Shown here in pieces: positions 56,618 to 64,000 of a stretch of 64,000 nucleotides of DNA (its first letter is position 1; every line of letters begins with the position of its first letter). The stretch covers positions 1 through 64,000 of the forward strand of contig JALDNG010001334.1 in NCBI GenBank assembly GCA_024349245.1. The letters are read 5' to 3'. This DNA comes from Neodontobutis hainanensis (taxonomy: Eukaryota; Chordata; Actinopteri; Gobiiformes; Odontobutidae). The position numbers and the translations under genes were made by a program. The notes beneath the pieces were generated by a model that was given only the letters and a program-made list of their open reading frames with translations, made no database searches and was not told the origin of the DNA.

Positions 56618-57910
56618 GTAAAAACCCATGCCCTCACCACCGCCTTGAATTACTCCGGCTAGGAAGGGTATAGGGTAAAACCCATGCCCTCACCACCGCC
56701 TTGAATTACTAGGAAGGGTGTAGAGGGCTGAAATTTTGTGAGCGTGCTCCTCGTTGTGAGCTTTCCAACGAGGTGTCATACACGTTGGGCCGGGACCTCG
56801 GGAAGGTCATGACCCAAAATTGACCTTTGCTCATCACCGGCTTGAATATTTCCAGCTAGGAAAAGCGTGAGCGCTGAGATTCGTGAGCCTGTTCCTCTCG
56901 CCGAGGGCTGTCCGCAGAGGGGTCGTGCGTCCGAGTGAGAGCTACGGTCCCGGAGTTGTGGTGAGTCGGGGTCCCCATTGTAAGTCAATGGGGCGTGCGA
57001 GTGTGAAATTTGCCAAAGTGTTTCCCGCCAAATCCGCTCCAGGAAAGTGCTTAGGAGCGCGTTGGGCCATTTGGAGTCGACGGGACCCCTTTGAAAGTGT
57101 TTTTTACCGGGCCGACCTGAAGGTGGCGCTGTGGAGCGGGAGTGCTGGGAACGGGTGGAGGGCCACGCGGGGTGTGGTGTGAGTTGGGTCTGGTTAAGGT
57201 TAGGCCCTCGGCGGGCTCTCTCGAAGTCAGAGTGGAGGGTCAGAACTGGTTATAGGCTAGAGTCAGGTACATGGGCCGGGCACAGCCCGCACGCAGCGGC
57301 TACCCCTAAAGCGGCCACGGGCTTTCCAGCGGTACCTAGCACGTGTCGCCAGGACCTTGGGTCGGCGAGATATGGCCAGGTCGGGTCCCCATTGTAAGTC
57401 AATGGGGCGTGCGAGGTGTGAAATTTGCCAAAGTGTTTCCCAAAATCCGCTCCAGGGAAAGTGCTTAGGAGCGCGTTTGGGCCATTTGGAGTCGACGGGA
57501 CCCCCTTTGAAAGTGTTTTTTTTTTTTTTTTTTTTTGCAATACCCGGGCCGACCTGAAGGTGGCGCTGTGGAGCGGGAGTGCTGGGAACGGGTGGAGGGC
57601 CACGCGGGGTGTGGTGTGAGTTGGGTCTGGTTAAGGTTAGGCCCTCGGCGGGCTCTTCGTCGAAGTCAGAGTGGAGGGTCAGAACTGGTTATAGGCTAGA
57701 GTCAGGTACATGGGCGGGCACAGCCCGGGCACGGCGGCTACCCCTAAAGCGGCCACGGGCTTTCCAGCGGTACCTAGCACGTGTCGCCAGGACCTTGGGT
57801 CGGCGAGATATGGCCAGGTCCGGGTCCCCATTGTAAGTCAATTGGGCGTGCGGTGTGAAATTTGCCAAAGTGTTTCCCGCCAAATCCGCTGAAAGTGCTT
57901 AGGAGCACCT
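56618..57910 (+). repeat. long-to-short satellite transition, duplicate
   Basis: Counterpart of 8279-9606, with the same short-form monomers and an expanded T run (about 21 T at 57517-57536). Leads into the minisatellite at the same point. Confidence 0.9.
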
Positions 57911-57916
57911 TAAATG

Positions 57917-60085
57917 GTTTTTTGAACAGGTTTAAGTTTGTTTTGAACAGGTTCAAGTTTGATTTGAACAGGTTTTAGTGGGATTTGAAAAGGTTTTAGT
58001 GGGATTTGAACAGGTTTTAGTGGGATTTGAACAGGTTTTAGTGGGATTTGAACAGGTTGGAGTTGGATTGAAACAGGTTTTAGTTGGATTTGAACAGGTT
58101 TTAGTGGGATTTGAACAGGTTTTATTGGGATTTGAACAGGTTTTGTAGGGTTTGAACAGGTTGGAGTTGGATTTGAACAGGTTTTAGTTGGATTTGAACA
58201 GGTTTTAGTTGGAGTTGAACAGGTTTTAGTGGGATTTGAACAGGTTTTATTGGGATTTGAACAGGTTTTAGTGGGATTTGAACAGGTTGGATTTGGATTT
58301 GAATGGGTTTTAGTTGGATTTGAACAGGTTTTAGTTGGGTTTGAACAGGTTTTAGTGGGATTTGAACAGGTTTTATTGGGATTTGAACAGGTTTTAGTGG
58401 GATTTGAACAGGTTGGAGTTGGATTGAAACAGGTTTTAGTTGGATTTGAACAGGTTTTAGTGGGATTTGAACAGGTTGGAGTTGGATTGAAACAGGTTTT
58501 ATTTTGATTTGAACAGGTTTTAGTGGGATTTGAACAGGTTTTAGTTGAATTTGAACAGGTTTTAGTTGGATTTGAACATGTTTTAGTTTGATTTGAATAT
58601 GTTGTAGTTTGATTTGAACATGTTTTAGTTTGATTTTGCACAGGTTTTAGTTTGATTTGAACATGTTTTAGTTTGTTTTGAACATGTTTTAGTTTGATTT
58701 GAACAGGTTTTAGTTTGTTTTGAACATGTTTTAGTTTGATTTGAACATGTTTTAGTTTGTTTTGAACATGTTTTAGTTTGATTTGAACAGGTTTTAGTTT
58801 GTTTTGAACATGTTTTAGTTTGATTTGAACATGTTTTAGTTTGTTTTGAACATGTTTTAGTTTGTTTTGAACAGGTTTTAGTGGGATTTGAACAGGTTTT
58901 AGTTGAATTTGAACAGGTTTTAGTTGGATTTGAACATGTTTTAGTTTGATTTGAATATGTTTTAGTTTGATTTGAACATGTTTTAGTTGGATTTGAACAT
59001 GTTTTAGTTTGATTTGAATATGTTTTAGTTTGATTTGAACATGTTTTAGTTTGATTTGAACAGGTTTTAGTTTGTTTTGAACATGTTTTAGTTTGATTTG
59101 AACATGTTTTAGTTTGTTTTGAACATGTTTTAGTTTGTTTTGAACAGGTTTTAGTTGAATTTGAACAGGTTTTAGTTGGATTTGAACATGTTTTAGTTGG
59201 ATTTGAACATGTTTTAGTTTGATTTGAATATGTTTTAGTTTGATTTGAACATGTTTTAGTTTGTTTTGAACATGTTTTAGTTTGTTTTGAACAGGTTTTA
59301 TTGGGATTTGAACAGTTTTAGTGGGATTTGAACAGGTTGGATTTGGATTTGAATGGGTTTTAGTTGGATTTAAACAGGTTTTAGTTGGATTTGAACAGGT
59401 TTTAGTGGGATTTGAACAGGTTTTATTGGGATTTGAACAGGTTTTAGTGGGATTTGAACAGGTTGGATTTGGATTTGAATGGGTTTTAGTTGGATTTGAA
59501 CAGGTTTTAGTTGGATTTGAACAGGTTTTAGTGGGATTTGAACAGGTTTTAGTTGAATTTGAACAGGTTTTAGTTGGATTTGAACATGTTTTAGTTGGAT
59601 TTGAACATGTTTTAGTTTGATTTGAATATGTTTTAGTTTGTTTTGAACATGTTTTAGTTTGTTTTGAACATGTTTTAGTTTGTTTTGAACAGGTTTTAGT
59701 TGAATTTGAACAGGTTTTAGTGGGATTTGAACAGGTTTTAGTTGAATTTGAACAGGTTTTAGTTGGATTTGAACAGGTTTTAGTTGAATTTGAACAGGTT
59801 TTAGTTGGATTTGAACATGTTTTAGTTTGATTTGAATATGTTTTAGTTTGATTTGAACATGTTTTAGTTTGATTTGAACAGGTTTTAGTTTGTTTTGAAC
59901 AGGTTTTAGTTTGTTTTGAACAGGTTTTAGTTGGATTTGAACAGGTTTTAGTTTGATTTGAACATGTTTTAGTTTGATTTGAACAGGTTTTAGTTTGATT
60001 TTAACAGGTTTTAGTGGAATTTGAACAGGTTGGAGTTGGAGTGAAACAGGTTTTAGTTGGATTTGAACAGGTTTTAGTGGGTTAG
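57917..60085 (+). repeat. 21-bp minisatellite, duplicate
   Basis: About 103 units in the same order of variants as 9614-11786, offset 48302 bp, differing by very few bases (e.g. one T fewer near 59314). Confidence 0.97.
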
Positions 60086-60158
60086 AGTTTTTATTATTTT
60101 ATATTTTTTCTTTTTTTTTTTTTTTGTGTGTGCTTGGCTCTATTCATAACAATAACAT

Positions 60159-62871
60159 TTATAGAGCAAAATAAATAACAAACACACTATTTTTGTCTTC
60201 TTTTAAAAGTGTGCGGCGCTTGTATCTAAATGACTCTAATGTTCGCACAGGAATACCACGAGTCTGGCATTCCTTTAAGTAAACTTGATAGGCCTCTGTA
60301 CTGTTTTTTTCTTTCAGTGGAGATGAGACCCATTTCCAACGAGGACCAGGGTGCTTTCGATGTAGTGGCGAGGCACATGCTGGGTACCACTGCACCTGCA
60401 GTCCAGTCGATGGCATCCACATCTACCTCCTGGGCGTCATCAACATCCTCGCTCTTTTCAGAGGACTCCTCTCTCTTCCGTTTTCCCAACAGTTGCAGGA
60501 GCAGGAGTCATACGGTAAGGTATGGTCTCATGCAGCTTCCACACAATGAACCCTGCCATTTTTGGCAGGAATGGTTTGATAGAATGAGCAACTGCTGCAT
60601 TCTAGCCTGGCTCAACGGGAGATCCTGGACAATTTTCTTGAGCTCAAGGTATGAAATAAACTCCTTATTCATTAGCATGCCCACACAGCTAATGAAGGTA
60701 CACAATTTGAGCTGCTGCTCCTTTGTGAGGTTTTTAGAGTCTGTGAAAAACCTGAGCCATCCATGGCATGCCAAACAACTGATATCTCTCAACATGTTTG
60801 AAGTAGCTCAAGTTCCTCCGTACAATCTCCTCACAGACTAAGTTGTTCAATGAGCCTACTACAGCGGCTGGAGAGGGTTTGTCGGAGTCACGCAGCAGCT
60901 GCACGTAGTGTACTCCATCCCAAAATACCTTTTTTGGTTTCTGAAGTCCCTAAACTTTACTGCAGGAAAGAATTTCAGGCTCATTGCGTCAAAGCCAGCA
61001 ATGAGGACCTCCTTCACTTCAAACCCACTACCACTGACCAGAGTCCTGGCACGACCAAAAGTGAGGGGGCCGGAATGAGTCCCGGTGGACAGACTGTGTA
61101 AAAGGTCTGAAAGGACCATTGAATCAATTAAGCGGCCTGGGGTCTTTCACCTGAAAGGCCTCCAACAGGAAAACCCTCATTTCTTTGGAACAGGTCCTTC
61201 AACAGGACCATTATGAGGGCTTCCCCGACTACTGCCGGCTCAGCAGCCAGACTCTCTGAAAGGGGAAACAGCCTTTCTATCCTTTCTATCTGGATACTAT
61301 TACGACCCAGTTCTGGAGTGGAGGTGGTACAACACCAGCACTGGCACCAGTGTGTGAGGCTCGCCCCATAAAACCCCGTCTGGATGTAAGGCTCATATTG
61401 TTCGGCGTTGCAGCGCCGAGAGCCACAGTGAGCTGCACATCTAGTGGGCTGAGGGACGACCATAGAATACTGTTTCCAGGATGAGCTCAATTTGGTATGT
61501 CGCCCATCCTGCACTATAGCCCCCTACCATGACAAGTATTAAAAAAATTTTGAGGAGTCCAAGAAGGTGTCCACACACTCATGGAGCACATTTCTTAGCC
61601 CCTCACCACTCTCCCCTCTGCTTGAATGGAAGCACCACCGGGTACTCCATAAAAAGCTTCATTAGGGCTTCTTTTTTGAAGAAATGACCGTTGAAAGTGA
61701 GTGGGAGTCCTGATTGTGGGTCAAGGGCCACCACCTGCTCAAGCCGACACCTTCATCTTCAGATGAAGGTCATCCAAGACTGAAATATATATGCTGGCAC
61801 GCGCAAACATTTCCTGGTTAGTGTTGTGATGAAATAGGCCCATGCACACAATTGTGCCACTAACAGGGTGTTTGAACCACTGGTGCCCATGCAGGTGGGG
61901 TGTGGGAGTGTATACCTGGGCAAAATTAACATTTGGGTGTGCGAAAATGCGGCGGATTGGTGGCTCCACACCAATGTCTCTGCCATTTAATGAAGACTGC
62001 CAGTTTATTGCCTCGTGCATCCCTACAGCACTGAAACACACCCCGTTTTGGCCCATCAGCTCCTGGAGACCCGCCCTGGACCACAAGATGTCAATTGTGG
62101 GGTCTTTGGCCATAAGCGTCACACCAGCATGAACCGACACACCCGGATGAATGCAGGATCAGCCACCTCTTCCAGATCCACCTCAAAGGGCTCTTCTGCC
62201 CAAGTTTAATTATTGAACGGACTACTCGGAAGTCCTCGTTAACGTTCATGTCATTAATGACCTCATCTAACAAACCAAAAGAAATATTTGATCCTGAGTG
62301 AGCATATTAAAATGGCTGAGGTCACTCAGTTGTGTTTTTTGCCAAAGTTGGCCTACTCAGGTCATGTGGCTCCAGTGCACACAGCCGTCTCTTGAACTCA
62401 GCATTGATTGAGTTAAATAACTCCAAAGCCTTGACCTGGACAACAGCTGGCTCCCCAGGGACGGGTCAGGGTTCCGCACTAATCTTGGCATGAAGGTGAG
62501 GCACAGGTGCCAGCCCTGGTCTGCCAAGCTCAATTCAACCCCCTGCATTGCCCTGATATTTTTAAGCATAACTGGGCTCATGCCACGCAAATCAAAATGT
62601 TTTCGGAAGTATGTGAAGTGTGATTTTAAGTGCATTTTTGTAAACTTTGGCAGTTTGACGTAGTGAACAAAAAGCCTAAGAGCAGCCAGCTTCTCCAGCT
62701 CGATTACAAGCCCATCAATATCAAACGTCGCATCCAACTCTCCACGGGATCATCCACAATAGATCCATGGAATGGCATCATGGCATCTTGGGTAAGGAAA
62801 GCTGGCACGCTGCCACACTCATCCTTAACCCTAAGAAGGGTTTCAGTATTTATAATTGCTTGTGAAAGCAT
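60159..62871 (-). pseudogene. unknown gene, copy 3 (frameshifted)
   Basis: Near-identical to copy 1, starting at the ATG at 62869-62871. It carries several frame differences from copy 1: one T fewer at the stop region (KEDKN rather than KEDKK then stop), an ~11-bp deletion near 61750, and single-base changes near 60737 and 61795. Some segments are joined here that are broken in copy 1 (e.g. 61739-62140 is one frame), so the two copies do not share all lesions. Function unknown. Confidence 0.6.
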
Positions 62872-64000
62872 TTCAATAAAGGTGTTGTGGTGTGTCAGTA
62901 ATTGTGGTGTATGTGTGTGTATGTTATGTATTTTTAATAATGATAATAATATGTATAATAATAATATAATAATAATATATATGTATATAGTTGTCTAGCA
63001 AAAAAATCTCTCTGTCAATGTCTCTTGTAATTGTCTCAATGTCTCCTTCTCTCCAAGCACTTCTGAGCACTGAAAAACTGCAGCCCCTATTTATACTGGG
63101 GCCACACCTCCTTTCTTAAAATGTAACTAAATCCCTAACCGCTCAAAAATTTGAAAAATGGAGGGAGGAGGAGGGGGGTGGGTTTTGACACCTCTCTGTT
63201 CTCTCCTTTTCTCTTTTCTAATGCTGTTTGAGCCTTGAAAAAAATAAATTGCAGTGCTATGACCAATGTATATAGTTTGCAGTGTGTTTTTATGTGTGGA
63301 TATTATTAAAAAATATATATTTTGTCCCAAAACACTCATTTTGACTATTTTCATATGTAAACCTGCCAATTATTATGGAATATTAATTTTAATATTAATT
63401 TTAATAACTAATATAGTGACATTGTGTGTTCCTCTAGGTGTAAGCTTACAGAAGAGCCCTCATTGCACTTTTTCCAAGTGTTAGTTTGATAAGATGAATA
63501 AATCATTTTAGTGGAATAAAGCGCCTAGATTAACCAACATTAAAACTAGTGTAAAATACTCATTTTACAGATATTCTTTTCAAATTTGAAATGTGAGTAG
63601 TCATCTAGTAATTCTTTTGGCCCACAGTGTGTTTTAGTCCTCAACTACCTGCTGAAGCTATAGACACCTTTATTTTCACTAAATATTTTAGGCGAGCACA
63701 CAAAAGTTAATTTTTGTGTGTTCCAAAGTGTATAAAATTTTCTCAGTAATACTTAGAGAGATTCTGACTGCTCTGAGTGAAACTAGAGATTGTTACCTTT
63801 ACAAAGAGCCCACACTTGTAATTAAATTCCAGGGGGTTCAATAACAGCAATCCTTTTAATTTGGAGAGGTCCCATTACACGCAATACAGCGAAAATGACC
63901 GAAAGTATGAACAGGTCTTTAAAAACGAAGAGTCCCCATTTTTGGGGAGTTTGAGTAGTCCTAAACAAGACATTCACTATATGGGCATGCCGTACATCAA
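62872..64000 (-). promoter_or_regulatory. upstream region of unknown gene copy 3, with TATA box
   Basis: Contains the leader, the TATA-like element TATAAATA on the minus strand at 63088-63095 and the start of the divergent spacer, all near-identical to 14597-15726. The window ends inside the spacer, so the SET-domain gene of this copy is not visible. Confidence 0.6.

Overview
This window looks like a vertebrate, most likely teleost, subtelomere. The evidence is: many short interstitial telomeric (TTAGGG)n tracts, almost all with the G-rich strand on the + strand; roughly 30 copies of a ~640-bp tandem satellite that carries degenerate telomeric repeats in every monomer; repeated fragments of one L1/Tx1-type LINE; tRNA-derived SINEs; a tp53-like fragment most similar to fish p53; and a multi-exon SET-domain gene of the KMT5A-like type that is expanded in teleosts. 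The orientation of the TTAGGG tracts suggests the chromosome end lies, or once lay, to the right. I cannot name the species.

Layout. 1-1957: antisense LINE pieces ending directly in telomeric repeats. 1953-8335: satellite array, interrupted three times by TTAGGG tracts. 8336-9606: a shorter variant of the satellite. 9614-11786: ~103 copies of a 21-bp minisatellite. 11891-14596 (-): an apparently intronless gene of unknown function with a TATA box upstream. 16908-20256 (+): a divergently oriented spliced SET-domain gene. 20414-28320: a patchwork of LINE pieces, a homeobox-like exon interrupted by a satellite monomer, a tp53 retrocopy fragment, a fourth remnant of the unknown gene, local duplications and two candidate host exons. 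30275-31060: hAT-like remnant. 31061-32140: a 551-bp tandem duplication with long palindromes and minisatellite. 32235-36206: second, decayed copy of the gene pair, cut off at a telomeric tract. 36207-56549: a satellite array split by one nearly full-length LINE (38262-44112). 56550-64000: near-identical repetition of about 8.2-15.7 kb.

The central observation is modular. A block made of satellite, short-form satellite, minisatellite, unknown gene and SET-domain gene has been copied at least three times in 64 kb, and its copies are trimmed at points that abut telomeric repeats. The general organisation resembles gene-bearing subtelomeric repeat elements such as yeast Y' (an analogy only). All coding regions seen here carry at least one frameshift or phase mismatch. 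Many of these are single-base changes in homopolymers, so consensus errors in the assembly and true decay cannot be separated from sequence alone.
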